Below, piece after piece: positions 26,362 to 35,550 of a stretch of DNA of 64,000 bases. Source of the DNA: Verrucomicrobiota bacterium (lineage in GTDB: Bacteria > Verrucomicrobiota > Verrucomicrobiia > Limisphaerales > UBA9464); assembly GCA_947471985.1 (NCBI GenBank), contig CANIZL010000001.1:1-64000 (forward strand). The letters run 5' to 3'. Numbering within the stretch: position 1 is the first letter of the stretch; every line of letters begins with the position of its first letter. Made by a program: the position numbers and the translations under genes. Under the pieces are notes generated by a model that worked only from the letters and a program-made list of their open reading frames with translations, was not told the origin of the DNA and made no database searches.

Positions 26362-27438
26362 TCAACGCAGCTGCAGTCGCAGCGAATAGAACTTCTGCGA
26401 CGGCTGTGGCGACGCGGTGTCCTCGACCCACCAGCGGATCCATTCGCCGTTTTCCCCCTCCGGGGGGGCGGTGGGTTCGCTCCGCAAGGCCGGCAGTGGT
26501 TCCGCGTTCCCGGTCCCGAGGGCGATCCGTGAACTGACGGTCGGCAGCACTTGTTCCCGTCGAGCGGCAGGGGTCACATACGAGATGCGCACGGCGCCGT
26601 CGGGAGTGAAGTCGATACTTGTCCGGCTTTTGTCGGCTGCTTTTGTCGGGTCAGTCCCAAAGAAGAATTCCGCGAGATTCGACCCGCCATCGCGATCCGG
26701 ATCCGCTTCCGGGCCCGTGATGGCTGGATCTGAGCTGTTGGGAAAGTGAGCGCTTTGCCAAGCCTCAAACGGGGTCAAGGCGGGCAGCGGTTCCACCGCA
26801 AAAAGAAAGGGAGTGGGCTGACTGAGAATGCTGGATCCGGACGGGGTCTTGAGTTCCACCTGAAGGGTCATTTGGTAATATCCCGGGGCGGTGAATCCCC
26901 AATTCATATGTTCGTGGCTGCCCAGGAGTGTGAGCTTGAGGTCGGTGGGGGAAATTCCGTCCCGGGAATTGAAGTTCACGTCCAGTGAACCGAACTCCGT
27001 CGCCTGCCAGGCAAAGAAGAATCCCGGTCCGGTAACGTTCAACAGGTGGAAACGGATGTCCCGCCGAAAGCTTCCCGTGGGCAGCCCTTCAGCGGAAAGG
27101 CCGAGGAACGGCTGCCCGGCAACCTGGCTCTGCTGGAGGACCCAAAGCGGGGAACCGACGGCGCCAAACACGTCAAACCCCTCCGGTATTTCCAGGCGCG
27201 CCGATTCGGGTACGACGATGACGATGTTGGTGGCAGCGTAGTTCGTGCGTTGATCCTCGTTCCGCAGCACGAGACTCAGGGGCGGCTCCGCGGCGGGATC
27301 GTAGACGGCTCGGATGTCCGAGTGTTCCTGCGTGAGGCGCACGAGGTCCTCCGGAGGCGTGGCTCCACTTGCGGACGACGCGAGCAGCCATATTCCGACC
27401 AGGCGCAGCAGCCGCTGTGTTTGGATCAAGCAGTTCAT
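26362..27438 (-). CDS. choice-of-anchor-M-like exported protein with Ca-binding-type C-terminal module
   Basis: The 358-residue protein starts at ATG 27438, overlapping the stop of the upstream paralogue as ATGA. A signal peptide (LLRLVGIWLLASSASGA) is followed by a domain that lines up with the upstream protein: LTQEHSDIRAVYDP, GPGFFFAWQATEFGSL, NFNSRDGISPTDL and GSHEHMNWGFTAPGYYQMTL, the last like the HxHxNWxFxxxGxY repeat of actinobacterial surface-anchored proteins (TIGR03769 type). After residue about 240 comes a module with DPDRDGGSNLAEFFFGTDP, an Asp-rich loop as in calcium-binding type-3 repeats. It has no PEP-CTERM anchor. Function is unknown; metal or ligand binding at the cell surface is inferred. 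Confidence 0.8.
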   Translation of the reverse strand: MNCLIQTQRLLRLVGIWLLASSASGATPPEDLVRLTQEHSDIRAVYDPAAEPPLSLVLRNEDQRTNYAATNIVIVVPESARLEIPEGFDVFGAVGSPLWVLQQSQVAGQPFLGLSAEGLPTGSFRRDIRFHLLNVTGPGFFFAWQATEFGSLDVNFNSRDGISPTDLKLTLLGSHEHMNWGFTAPGYYQMTLQVELKTPSGSSILSQPTPFLFAVEPLPALTPFEAWQSAHFPNSSDPAITGPEADPDRDGGSNLAEFFFGTDPTKAADKSRTSIDFTPDGAVRISYVTPAARREQVLPTVSSRIALGTGNAEPLPALRSEPTAPPEGENGEWIRWWVEDTASPQPSQKFYSLRLQLR

Positions 27439-28214
27439 GGGTGAAGTGTCCGCGGAGACCGGGCGCATTGAACTTGGCGCCGACGGCAAAACATTCCGAT
27501 CAGGCCGGCGACGCCCAGGACCAGCAAGGAAATGGTGCCGGGTTCGGGAACCGCGCCGACGGTCAATTGATACGTTCCCGTTCCGATTTTCCTCCCGTCC
27601 AGGGCGTGTTCGCCGCTGACTTCAAAGGTCAACTGGTAGTCCCCGGCCTGGTCGAAGGCGAAATTCAAGTGGCCGTGCCCTCCTGGCACCAAGGCATAGA
27701 CGTCGGCCGGTCCCAGGCCATCGCCGCTGTTGAAGCGGACCCGGGTGTTGCCGAAGGCATCCAGGTCCCACGCGAAGAAATGGCCGGGCCCGTCGACGCC
27801 ACTCAGGCGCAGGCTGAGATTGCCGGTCCAATCCGCGGGGTTGAGCTCCTCGCTGCCGAAGCCCAGATAGAGCCGATCCGCTTGCGGCGTATTGGGCAGC
27901 AGGTAGACGGGCGTTCCCGGCGCGCCCAGAAAGCTGAAACGGACACCCTGGGGGATCGGGGTGAGCAGCTTGTCCCCCAGCACCAGAACGGCATCGCCCG
28001 GGGCAAATTCGCGGTCATTCGTCTCGTCATGGACGTGGACGTCCCAATCCGGGGTCGCGTAAGCGAAGCCGAAATCCACGTGGCCGTCCGTCAGATACAC
28101 CGGCGCGGCCATCGCCTGGCCGACGAAGAAGAAGACCGAAAGGGCTCGCGGGAGGATTCGCCGGGTGCGATTCGGGGGAGGGGAATCGAAAGAAATCGGA
28201 GCGTGGACCTGCAT
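27435..28214 (-). CDS. choice-of-anchor-M domain protein with PEP-CTERM signal
   Basis: The 259-residue protein has an N-terminal export signal (RALSVFFFVGQAMAA), then VYLTDGHVDFGFAYATPDWD and HVHDETNDREF, GPGHFFAWDLDAFGNTR, FNSGDGLGPADV and GGHGHLNFAFDQAGDYQLTF, matching choice-of-anchor-M proteins. The C-terminus carries VPEPGTISLLVLGVAGLIG followed by CRRR, a PEP-CTERM sorting signal for an exosortase, extended by about 13 residues that overlap the next gene. Several histidines are placed as in metal-binding sites (GHVD, HVHDE, GGHGH). It stands second in a run of prepilin, PEP-CTERM protein and paralogue. No exosortase is in the window. Confidence 0.85.
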   Translation of the reverse strand: MQVHAPISFDSPPPNRTRRILPRALSVFFFVGQAMAAPVYLTDGHVDFGFAYATPDWDVHVHDETNDREFAPGDAVLVLGDKLLTPIPQGVRFSFLGAPGTPVYLLPNTPQADRLYLGFGSEELNPADWTGNLSLRLSGVDGPGHFFAWDLDAFGNTRVRFNSGDGLGPADVYALVPGGHGHLNFAFDQAGDYQLTFEVSGEHALDGRKIGTGTYQLTVGAVPEPGTISLLVLGVAGLIGMFCRRRQVQCARSPRTLHP

Positions 28215-28237
28215 ACTGGGGGTTACTTCAGAAGGGA

Positions 28238-29020
28238 TTATTCGGCCGGCAGCGAAAAATTGTCGCCTGTGTCGACGCGCCGTTTCAGAACCTGTGCCCG
28301 TTGGCTTTCGACATGAGCTTCGGCATACAGGTAGTTGGCCGACCCGGCGGTGTGTTCCCCGACGGCGGTATAGCCCATTCGATCCGGTTGCAGATCGTTC
28401 AGCACAGCCGTCCAGGATCCTGTGCCGTTTACCACCCAGCTCCGTCCGTGCGTGTGATCCGCCTTGGCATCGCGGGGATCCTTCTGGTTGGGATCATGGC
28501 TGGCGGGCAGAACGGTGATGAAGGTGGCGGGCGTTCGCAGTTGGTCGCGATTGGGGAAGGAAAGGACATCCGTGCGAACCCTTCCGAAGGGATCCAGTTC
28601 CGCCTGGGTAAAAGCGTTCAGCAGGAAGCTGGTGGTGTGGTTGGTCAGCCGGGCGGGGCCCAGCGGATCTGCGGGTGAAATGCGAATGCGATCCACATTG
28701 CCCACGTACGGGGCGAGGGTGAAGACCCAGGAGCGGTTGGTGTCTTGAAGGACGTGCAGGGTCTCGGGGAAAAGTCCGTGGTGATCGTCCGCGTACATGG
28801 CCAGTCCCAGCCCCAACTGGCGGAGATTGGAGGCATCGGCGGTTCCTTTGGCGCGCCGGTTGGCGGCGCTCAGGGCTGGGAGTAACAGGCCCGCCAGGAT
28901 GGCGATGATGGCGATGACCACCAGCAGCTCAATGAGCGTAAACGCACCCATCCCGCGCCGGGGATCGGGGCTTAACCCCGGTGATCCAGGACCTAATTCT
29001 TGGTGAGTGCTCAAATGCAA
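28238..29020 (-). CDS. prepilin-type N-terminal cleavage/methylation domain protein
   Basis: The 260-residue protein has a 26-residue leader ending MGA, then [18 protein letters not shown], the type IV prepilin motif (here preceded by Ala rather than the usual Gly, with Gly two positions before). The mature domain has [20 protein letters not shown] and ends [20 protein letters not shown], like the DxH-type end of DUF1559-like pseudopilins. It is first of three minus-strand genes; 23 bp separate it from the PEP-CTERM gene. It may supply a surface pseudopilus element acting with the two anchor-M proteins (inference from operon only). Confidence 0.87.
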   Translation of the reverse strand: MHLSTHQELGPGSPGLSPDPRRGMGAFTLIELLVVIAIIAILAGLLLPALSAANRRAKGTADASNLRQLGLGLAMYADDHHGLFPETLHVLQDTNRSWVFTLAPYVGNVDRIRISPADPLGPARLTNHTTSFLLNAFTQAELDPFGRVRTDVLSFPNRDQLRTPATFITVLPASHDPNQKDPRDAKADHTHGRSWVVNGTGSWTAVLNDLQPDRMGYTAVGEHTAGSANYLYAEAHVESQRAQVLKRRVDTGDNFSLPAE

Positions 29021-29288
29021 ATCGATTGCAACATGTGATTCCGAGATCGTTTTGCAAGGGCTGAAGGGCGGATATTTTTATCCAGGGGCGAGATCGATGG
29101 TGGTGGTGGGCTTTGTGGTGATTAGAGGTGGTTCGAAAGTGTCCCGAGGGTGACGGTCGACGCGCTGGCCCTCAATTCGTACGCCGTGGGGTTCTTGCGC
29201 TGTTAGGCGGCGACTGTTGATCAGTTTGCGGGTTGGAACCGGCGATCTTGCGGTTGTCGGTGAACCCTCTGGCAGGTACGGAAGAGGG

Positions 29289-31124
29289 ATGATGGCGGGC
29301 GGGAGTGGGCGAATCTTGGGGGGCAGGGCGGTTGCCTGCCTCGCGTGGATCTTTTGCGCCTCCCTCGGCACCCGGGCCGCGGACGGATTGAATCCGCGGG
29401 TGGGCCCCCGCGTGATTCCGGGGGTGGATCCGATTGAGTTGACCGCCGATCGCCGGGCACAGGCAGAACCCCATATCGCCCGGAATCCGAGGAATCCCGA
29501 TGACCTGCTCGCCACCTTTCAGGAGGGACGTTTCACCGATGGTGGTGCGCTGAGTTGCGGCTACGCCCATAGCACCGATGGCGGCTTGAGTTGGAGTCGT
29601 TCCCTGCTTCCCCAGCTCACCCGGATCAGCGGCGGGAATTTTGATCGAGCGACGGATCCAGTCGCTGCGTTCGATGGCTTCGGCAACGCCTTTCTGTGTA
29701 CGCTGGGGCTCAGTGGCGCGAACACGGAATTGGGGGTCTTGCTGCTGCACCGATCCAGCGATGGCGGGGCGACGTTTGCGGCCCCGGTGGAAGTTTACCG
29801 TCCGCCCACCAGCGCCATTTTTCCGGACAAGGGATGGCTGGCCGTCAATCCTCGGACCAATGGAGCCTATGCGGGTCGACTGGCGGTCACCTTTACGCGC
29901 TTTGAGGGAACGGTGAACCCGTTGGCGATCACGCTGAGTGATGATCAAGGGAGCACCTGGACGGAGCCGTCGATCTTTACGCCGGCACGGGGCAGTTGTC
30001 AGGGCAGCCAGCCGGTGTGGCTGCCGGACGGAAACTTGCTGGTGGTCTATTGGAATTTTGGCGATGCCCAGTCGGGCACTGGTGACCGGATTGAATGCGT
30101 TCGCTCGGTGGACGGCGGGCGGACGTTTGGCCCGGTGACGCCCGTCAATGCCCGGGTACGAATCTACGACGCCCCCTCGGTGCGTGATGGCGCATTTTTG
30201 CCCAGTGCTGCCGTCGCGACGGAGAGCGGGGCGATTCTGGTCGCCTATCAGGCGTTGGATGCCGACGGGCTGCCCCGGGTGCTGGTGCAACGCTCGTTGG
30301 ATGCCGGGGTTGCGTGGAGCGCGCCGGTTGCGGTGTCGGATAATGTCCGTCGGGACGCCGTGGGGGTGACTCCCGAAAATTGGGTGTCGACGGGGGATTC
30401 CTTCAACCCGGCCATTGCGGTTTCACCCGACGGCCGCCGGGTGGTGGTGGCGTTTTTCGATTCCCGCATCCAGCAGTTGCCGTGGGTGGATACTTTTGCG
30501 GCAGAATCGAAGGATGGCGGCCTCACTTGGGGCGCAAATCTGCGACTGACGGATCACTCAACGGACGTGCGGCTCGCACCGCGGACCGGCAGTGGCTACA
30601 TGCTGGGCGACTATCTTGGTGTCGTTGCGCCGGTGGATGCGGATACGCCGGCCGTGGTGATGACGATGGTGGAAAACCAGGGGGGCATCGATCCTCTGGC
30701 TGTTCGCTGGGGCGTGGGAAGCGGTTTAACGTTTGAGACGTGGCGCGCGGCCCGGTGGTCGCACGAAGCGATTCACGATCCGGCGGTGGCCACGGCCGAC
30801 AGTGATGCGGATGGAGACGGATTCTCGCTGCGAAGCGAATACGTCTTCGGGCTGGATCCCGGGAAATCGGAACCCGCAGCGGCGGCGGGGTTGCACTGGG
30901 AACGGAGTCCGTCCGGTGCACTCGTCGCGGGGCTCGCTCTCCGCGTGGGTATGACGGACTTTTCCTATCGACTCGAGCACCAAGTGGAAGATGCGTTCGG
31001 GTGGCTGCCTTGGTCCGCACCCGACGAGACGGCGGGTGCGGACGGACGGCTGAACCTGCGTTGGCCGGTGGCTCCCACCAACGCCGTCGAGATGTTCCGG
31101 TTTCGCGGCGAGATTATGCCGTAA
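29289..31124 (+). CDS. exported BNR/Asp-box (sialidase-like) repeat protein
   Basis: The 611-residue protein starts at ATG 29289 (or the adjacent ATG 29292) just after GGAAGAGG, one of the few clear ribosome-binding sites in the window. The signal peptide ends ASLGTRA|AD. The body has six Asp-box-like turns: STDGGLSWS, SSDGGATF, SDDQGSTW, SVDGGRTF, SLDAGVAW and SKDGGLTWG, predicting a six-bladed propeller like sialidases. The sialidase arginine triad cannot be assigned by eye, so activity is unproven. Near residue 500 the module DSDADGDGFSLRSEYVFGLD resembles that in the gene ending at 26362. It is divergent from the prepilin operon. Confidence 0.85.
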   Translation: MMAGGSGRILGGRAVACLAWIFCASLGTRAADGLNPRVGPRVIPGVDPIELTADRRAQAEPHIARNPRNPDDLLATFQEGRFTDGGALSCGYAHSTDGGLSWSRSLLPQLTRISGGNFDRATDPVAAFDGFGNAFLCTLGLSGANTELGVLLLHRSSDGGATFAAPVEVYRPPTSAIFPDKGWLAVNPRTNGAYAGRLAVTFTRFEGTVNPLAITLSDDQGSTWTEPSIFTPARGSCQGSQPVWLPDGNLLVVYWNFGDAQSGTGDRIECVRSVDGGRTFGPVTPVNARVRIYDAPSVRDGAFLPSAAVATESGAILVAYQALDADGLPRVLVQRSLDAGVAWSAPVAVSDNVRRDAVGVTPENWVSTGDSFNPAIAVSPDGRRVVVAFFDSRIQQLPWVDTFAAESKDGGLTWGANLRLTDHSTDVRLAPRTGSGYMLGDYLGVVAPVDADTPAVVMTMVENQGGIDPLAVRWGVGSGLTFETWRAARWSHEAIHDPAVATADSDADGDGFSLRSEYVFGLDPGKSEPAAAAGLHWERSPSGALVAGLALRVGMTDFSYRLEHQVEDAFGWLPWSAPDETAGADGRLNLRWPVAPTNAVEMFRFRGEIMP

Positions 31125-31133
31125 GGCTGCAGC

Positions 31134-32912
31134 TTACATGACCTCGCTGACCTCGATCCCCAAGCAGTCCAAGCCTTCGCGCAGCACTTGCGCGGTAAGC
31201 TGGCAGAGCACGAGACGCGTGGTGCGGGTGACGCCGATGATTTCCGGTTTCAGCACCGGACACGCTTCGTAAAAGCGCGAGAAGGTGCTCGCCAGTTCGT
31301 ACAGATAATTGCAGAGGAAATTGGGCCGGCATTCCTCGGCCACCTTTTCCAGGGTCTGACCAAACGCCAGCAGATGTTTGGCGAGGACGATTTCGGCGGC
31401 GTGGGGGAGTTCCAGGTCCCCGGTCGCAGTCGGTATGCCCCCGCTGTCACGCACGACTTTTGTGGCGCGGGTATATTGATACTGCACGTAGGGCGAGGTG
31501 TTGCCTTGCAGGGCGAGCATCTTATCCCACGAGAACTGATAGTCGCTCTCGCGGTTGGGCAGCAGATCCTGCCATTTGACCGCCCCGAGGCCAACAATGC
31601 GGGCGATTTCCACCTTCTGCGGCTCCGGCAATTCCGGGCGCTTTTCCGTCACCACCTTGAGCGCACGCACTTCCGCTTCATCCATGAGGTCGACCAAGCG
31701 AATGGTGTCGCCGCTCCGGGTTTTGAACGGTTTGCCGTCGTCGCCGAGGATCTTTCCGAAGCCAATGTGCCGTAGTCGGGTGTGGGTGGCCGCACCCGGT
31801 TGCCAGCGGTGGAAGACGTGGAAAAGGGAACGGAAATGACCCGATTGCCGATCGTCCACCACGTAGAGAATTTCCGCCGGCGCCCAGTTTTTGAGCCGGT
31901 AGTCGATGGTCGCCAGATCGGTGGTCGTGTAATTGAAGCCGCCGTCGCCCTTTTGAATCAAGGCCGGGACGTCGACCCATTCCCCGTCCTTTTGCACCAG
32001 CAGAGGATCCTCCTTGGGCGGCAACTCCGGACGCCGTTCACTGAACACGGCGATGGCCCCCGCGCTTTCGCGGGCGACGCCGCTGGCGAGCAGATCGCTG
32101 ACCACCCCGGCCAACTGCGGATTGTAAAAGCTTTCGCCCAGCGTGTGATCGAAGCGGACCCCGAGGCGTCCATAAACCGAGTCGAACTGCACCTTCGACA
32201 GGCGAATCATCTCCTGCCAGATGGCGAGATTGGCGGGGTCGCCCTGCTGCAGTTTGACCAGTTCATGGCGGGCGGCTTCCAAGACCGCGGGATCGGCGTC
32301 GCAGGCGGCATTCACCACCTTGTAGAGACGTTCCAGCTCGGCAATCGGGTCGGCGGCCAGGGCGGCAGGATCGAGGTGGCGTTGCCAGCCGATGATGAGT
32401 TTGCCGAACTGGGTTCCCCAATCCCCGAGATGATTGTCGGAAATCACGCGATGTCCGAGCCGGCGGAAAATGCGCTGGAGGGCGTCACCGATGCCCGTCG
32501 AACGAATGTGACCGACGTGCATCGGCTTGGCGACGTTGGGCGAGCTGAAGTCGATGACCACCGTGCGGGGAGTCGCCGTGGGCGGACAAAAAAGTTGGGC
32601 GGCGGCGGCGCTACCGAGAACGTGAGCGACTGCCGCCGGCAACAACCGGAAATTGAGAAAACCGGCGCCGGCGATTTCGACGGGAGCGCAAAGGTCCGCG
32701 ACGTCCAGGCGGGCCACCACCTCGGTGGCGAGCTGACGGGGATTCAACCGGCGTTGCTTGGCCAGACCCATCAAGGCGTTGCATTGGAGGTCGCCAAAGC
32801 GGGGATCGGTGGCCGGTAGGACCTGCACCGAGGCAAGAGCGGCCGCGGTGACGTCGGGCAGGACCGCCTGCACGGCGGCCTGGACACGTTCCTGGAGGAT
32901 GAGGTGGAGCAT
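31134..32912 (-). CDS. argS: arginyl-tRNA synthetase
   Basis: ArgRS charges tRNA-Arg with arginine. The 592-residue protein has the N-terminal tRNA-binding domain, the class I HIGH-type motif in NVAKPMHVGHIRSTGIGDAL, GDWGTQFGKLI, the KMSK-equivalent FKTRSGDTIRLVDLMDEA (not a canonical KMSK, common in ArgRS), and the DALR anticodon-binding domain at the end. The start is ATG 32912. It lies 67 bp downstream of the PTS IIA gene but behind an intrinsic terminator (32928-32949), so it probably needs read-through or its own promoter. It ends 9 bp from the convergent BNR gene. Confidence 0.97.
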   Translation of the reverse strand: MLHLILQERVQAAVQAVLPDVTAAALASVQVLPATDPRFGDLQCNALMGLAKQRRLNPRQLATEVVARLDVADLCAPVEIAGAGFLNFRLLPAAVAHVLGSAAAAQLFCPPTATPRTVVIDFSSPNVAKPMHVGHIRSTGIGDALQRIFRRLGHRVISDNHLGDWGTQFGKLIIGWQRHLDPAALAADPIAELERLYKVVNAACDADPAVLEAARHELVKLQQGDPANLAIWQEMIRLSKVQFDSVYGRLGVRFDHTLGESFYNPQLAGVVSDLLASGVARESAGAIAVFSERRPELPPKEDPLLVQKDGEWVDVPALIQKGDGGFNYTTTDLATIDYRLKNWAPAEILYVVDDRQSGHFRSLFHVFHRWQPGAATHTRLRHIGFGKILGDDGKPFKTRSGDTIRLVDLMDEAEVRALKVVTEKRPELPEPQKVEIARIVGLGAVKWQDLLPNRESDYQFSWDKMLALQGNTSPYVQYQYTRATKVVRDSGGIPTATGDLELPHAAEIVLAKHLLAFGQTLEKVAEECRPNFLCNYLYELASTFSRFYEACPVLKPEIIGVTRTTRLVLCQLTAQVLREGLDCLGIEVSEVM

Positions 32913-32927
32913 GTTGAAAATGAAAAA

Positions 32928-32949
32928 ACGCGGAAGCTGGCTTCCGCGT
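32928..32949 (-). terminator. intrinsic terminator between PTS IIA gene and argS
   Basis: CGCGGAAG/CTTCCGCG arms close on a 4-nt loop and are followed on the minus strand by TTTTTT. The element ends 16 bp before the argS start codon, so it may also attenuate argS. Confidence 0.75.
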
Positions 32950-32979
32950 GACAGGGTGAGATCGGCGGAAGCGGCGGGT

Positions 32980-33447
32980 CTAGCGCATGGAGGAATAACG
33001 ACGGATCACTTCGTGCATCGCCGTCTTGTCGGCGGCGGTACCCAGATCCCGGGTGAATTCATCCTTCCGCAGCACTTTGGCAATGCCGGCGAGCGTGTGC
33101 AGATGCTTCTGAAACTGGCCCTGCGGCACCAGAAACAAGGTCACGAGATGGACCGGCTGGTTGTCGAGGGAATCGAAATTAACGCCCGCCTGCGAGCGTC
33201 CGAAAGCCGCCACCACCTCGGTTACCAAATCCGTGGAGGCGTGTGGGATGCCGATCCCGAAGCCGATCCCGGTCGACATCGAGGTCTCTCGTTTTTTGAC
33301 GGCGGCGGTTACCGCAGCCTGCTGCTCCGGCTTGAGTTTCCCGGATTGCACAAGCATCCCGATCAACTCGTCTATGGCCTCCCAACGATTGGAGGCCCGG
33401 AGTTGCGGGATGATTTGTTCCGGGGTGAGGATGTCACCAAGTGTCAT
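32980..33447 (-). CDS. PTS IIA domain protein (fructose/nitrogen type)
   Basis: The 155-residue single-domain EIIA of the PtsN/FruA class has the phosphorylated histidine in GFGIGIPHASTDLV (H at about 69) and the helix around LVPQGQFQKHLHTLAGIAKVL. It accepts phosphate from HPr-type carriers; stand-alone forms usually regulate metabolism or potassium transport rather than carry sugar. No EI, HPr or EIIBC gene is in the window. It starts at ATG 33447, 67 bp after holB on the same strand, and its transcript should stop at 32928-32949. PtsN is the likeliest role, but this is not proven. Confidence 0.9.
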   Translation of the reverse strand: MTLGDILTPEQIIPQLRASNRWEAIDELIGMLVQSGKLKPEQQAAVTAAVKKRETSMSTGIGFGIGIPHASTDLVTEVVAAFGRSQAGVNFDSLDNQPVHLVTLFLVPQGQFQKHLHTLAGIAKVLRKDEFTRDLGTAADKTAMHEVIRRYSSMR

Positions 33448-33514
33448 ACGTGCCGAAGAGCGGGGGGTATTTGGCGGGAAGAACGTGGGGTGTTCAAGTG
33501 GATTCCGTCTGAAT

Positions 33515-34576
33515 TCACAAGCGAAGTTTTAGCAGGCCCACCTCAAGTGCGAGCCCTTCCTGTACATTGGAGAAGAGCAAACGCTGTGTTCGCTCCCAGA
33601 TTTCGAGGTTTTCGGCGGCTTCCTGAGGAGGGCGACGTTGACCGACCGTCGTCGTATCCGCGGCGAAGTCGGGAAAATTCGCCAAGTCGCCCGGCTGCCC
33701 GAGGGACGCCAGCCAGACATCGCGCAGCCACGCCTGGAGGCCGATCAGGTATTCGCCGCGCCGCAGGCGATACTCCGATTCCACCGCGGCCTTCAATTCG
33801 TCCTCCCAACGTTCCTTCTGTTCCGGTGAGGCGTCCGGATACTTTTCCAAGGGCGAGGCGGCCGCCAATGAGGTTTCCAACTCCTCCCGCAGAGCCGCCA
33901 GGGCGACGAGCAAGGTGCTGAGGAGTTGATAGCGGGGCAGGAGGCCGGCTCCGGGGCGGGCCGCTTGACGGGCGAAATCCCGCAGCCAAGCGGTCACTCC
34001 AGGGGCCAGTTTCAACCGGGCTCCCGTGCCAAAATTCAAGCGCTGACACCGCGAGAGGATCGTCTCCAACAGTCGATCCGGCTCGGTGCTTAGCAGCAGG
34101 ATGATCGAACCCGCCGGGGGTTCCTCCAGCGTTTTGAGGAACGCGTTGGCGGCGGCGGTGTTCAGCCGATCCGCCCCCACAAATACCGCCACCTTGTGCG
34201 GGGCCTCGGTCGCCTTCATCGACAGCTGATGAATGACCTCGCGCGCCTGATCGACGTCGATCTGGCGCATCTTGTTTTGCGGCCGGATCCAAACGACGTC
34301 CGGGTGGCTCCGTTGGGCAATGCGCCGGCAGGTTGAACAGCGGCCGCAGGACCGGAGAGGCCGGCCATTTTCCGCCCGCTCGGGCGGCGCTTCACAATTC
34401 ATCTGGCTGGCCAGGGCGAGCGCGGCTTCGGTGAGCACTTCGGCGTCGTCGCCCAGAAACAAATAGGCATGCGCCAGCCGCCCGCCCGCCAGGGAGCGGC
34501 GCAACAACTCGGCCGGGGTCGGTACGGCGGCGGCCGCCGGATCGAGGGCAAAGACGGATGGATCAAAGGAGGACAC
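33515..34576 (-). CDS. holB: DNA polymerase III delta-prime-type subunit
   Basis: The 353-residue protein is a clamp-loader subunit of the DnaX/HolB family. It has the zinc-binding cysteines in MNCEAPPERA and SCGRCSTCRRI, IRPQNKMRQIDVDQAREVI, AFLKTLEEPPAGSIILLL and the SRC motif in ETILSRCQRLNF. The Walker A loop is lost (AHAYLFLGDDAEVLTEAAL), as expected for a delta-prime subunit that does not bind ATP. GTG 34576 is proposed as the start since no ATG fits; a TTG 30 codons upstream is less likely. It runs into the PTS IIA gene. The C-terminal part is less conserved. Confidence 0.88.
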   Translation of the reverse strand: MSSFDPSVFALDPAAAAVPTPAELLRRSLAGGRLAHAYLFLGDDAEVLTEAALALASQMNCEAPPERAENGRPLRSCGRCSTCRRIAQRSHPDVVWIRPQNKMRQIDVDQAREVIHQLSMKATEAPHKVAVFVGADRLNTAAANAFLKTLEEPPAGSIILLLSTEPDRLLETILSRCQRLNFGTGARLKLAPGVTAWLRDFARQAARPGAGLLPRYQLLSTLLVALAALREELETSLAAASPLEKYPDASPEQKERWEDELKAAVESEYRLRRGEYLIGLQAWLRDVWLASLGQPGDLANFPDFAADTTTVGQRRPPQEAAENLEIWERTQRLLFSNVQEGLALEVGLLKLRL

Positions 34577-34701
34577 CCAGGAGACTCTTCTAGCCTGCCG
34601 GATCCCCTTCAACAACAGGTTATCGGCGGGGCGAAGTTCGGCCGCCCCAGCATTCCGACTTTGCAAAAGGCAACGGCGCCCCAGTGTGCCGGTGCATCAT
34701 C

Positions 34702-35403
34702 ATGAGTCGTTCGTTGGCTCCCACGTTTGTCCGCATCAACATGGCCCTCACCGCCGATGGCAAGGTGGCCTCGGCGGATCGCCAGATCACGACGTTCGGC
34801 AGCGCGCGCGATGCCCGGCACATGTATGAATTGCGGACGGAAGCTGATGCCATTCTGTGCGGGGCCCGGACGATTGAAGAGTCTCATTCCACTCTGGGTA
34901 ACGGCGGTGACGGGTTCACCCGCCGGCGACTGCGGGCGGGGCTGTCCCGCTTTCCCCTGCGGGTGGTGGTGTCGGGTTCCGGCAGTATTTCCCCCGCGGC
35001 AGAACTCTGGGGACGCGATTACGGGCCGATCGTGGTGGTGACGACCGATCGCGCGCCGGCGCGTCGTTTGCGTTGGTTACGCGAAAACGCGGCCGCGGTG
35101 TATGTGTCCGCGACCCGGGAAATTGATTGGACGGTTTTCCTGGCGTGGTTGCGACAAGAGCACGGCGCCGCGCGGATTTTAAGCGAAGGCGGAGGCGTAT
35201 TGAATGATGCCCTAATCCGGGCCGGGGTGGTCGACGAACTGCACCTGACCTGGTGTCCCTTGCTTTTGGGGGGACGGACGGCCCCCACGATGGCCGACGG
35301 TCGGGGAGTGGCGAATTTGTCGGCGGCCCGGGGATTTGAACTTTCCCGGATCCGTCGGGTCGGTGCGGAGCGGTTTCTGGTGTATCGGGCGAACGTTCTT
35401 TGA
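34702..35403 (+). CDS. RibD C-terminal-type reductase (dihydrofolate reductase-like)
   Basis: The 233-residue protein is a stand-alone RibD-C domain: FVRINMALTADGKVASADRQ, ARHMYELRTEADAILCGART, the NADPH-binding ILSEGGGVLNDALIRAG and VDELHLTWCPLLLGG. In riboflavin synthesis this domain reduces 5-amino-6-ribosylamino-uracil 5'-phosphate; the deaminase half of RibD is missing, so it may be a split RibD partner or an unrelated reductase. It starts at ATG 34702 and is divergent from holB (125 bp between). No rib gene is nearby. Confidence 0.9.
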   Translation: MSRSLAPTFVRINMALTADGKVASADRQITTFGSARDARHMYELRTEADAILCGARTIEESHSTLGNGGDGFTRRRLRAGLSRFPLRVVVSGSGSISPAAELWGRDYGPIVVVTTDRAPARRLRWLRENAAAVYVSATREIDWTVFLAWLRQEHGAARILSEGGGVLNDALIRAGVVDELHLTWCPLLLGGRTAPTMADGRGVANLSAARGFELSRIRRVGAERFLVYRANVL

Positions 35404-35550
35404 AGCCGTGCCGGGGTTGATTCCGTACGTGCCGGCAATCAAATCTTGAACGGACGTTTGCTTCCGGCGTCGGAACGGGGAACTTCCCCGCTCCCGCCAG
35501 GTGGCCCGATTCCGGGTCGGTGGCGGGCACGCCGCAGCAATTAACGCACT

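Noticed and set aside
29021-29288. Possible sigma-54 promoter upstream of the prepilin operon
   Set aside because: A GG...GC pair exists on the minus strand but with 11 bp between instead of 10, and the flanking consensus is absent.
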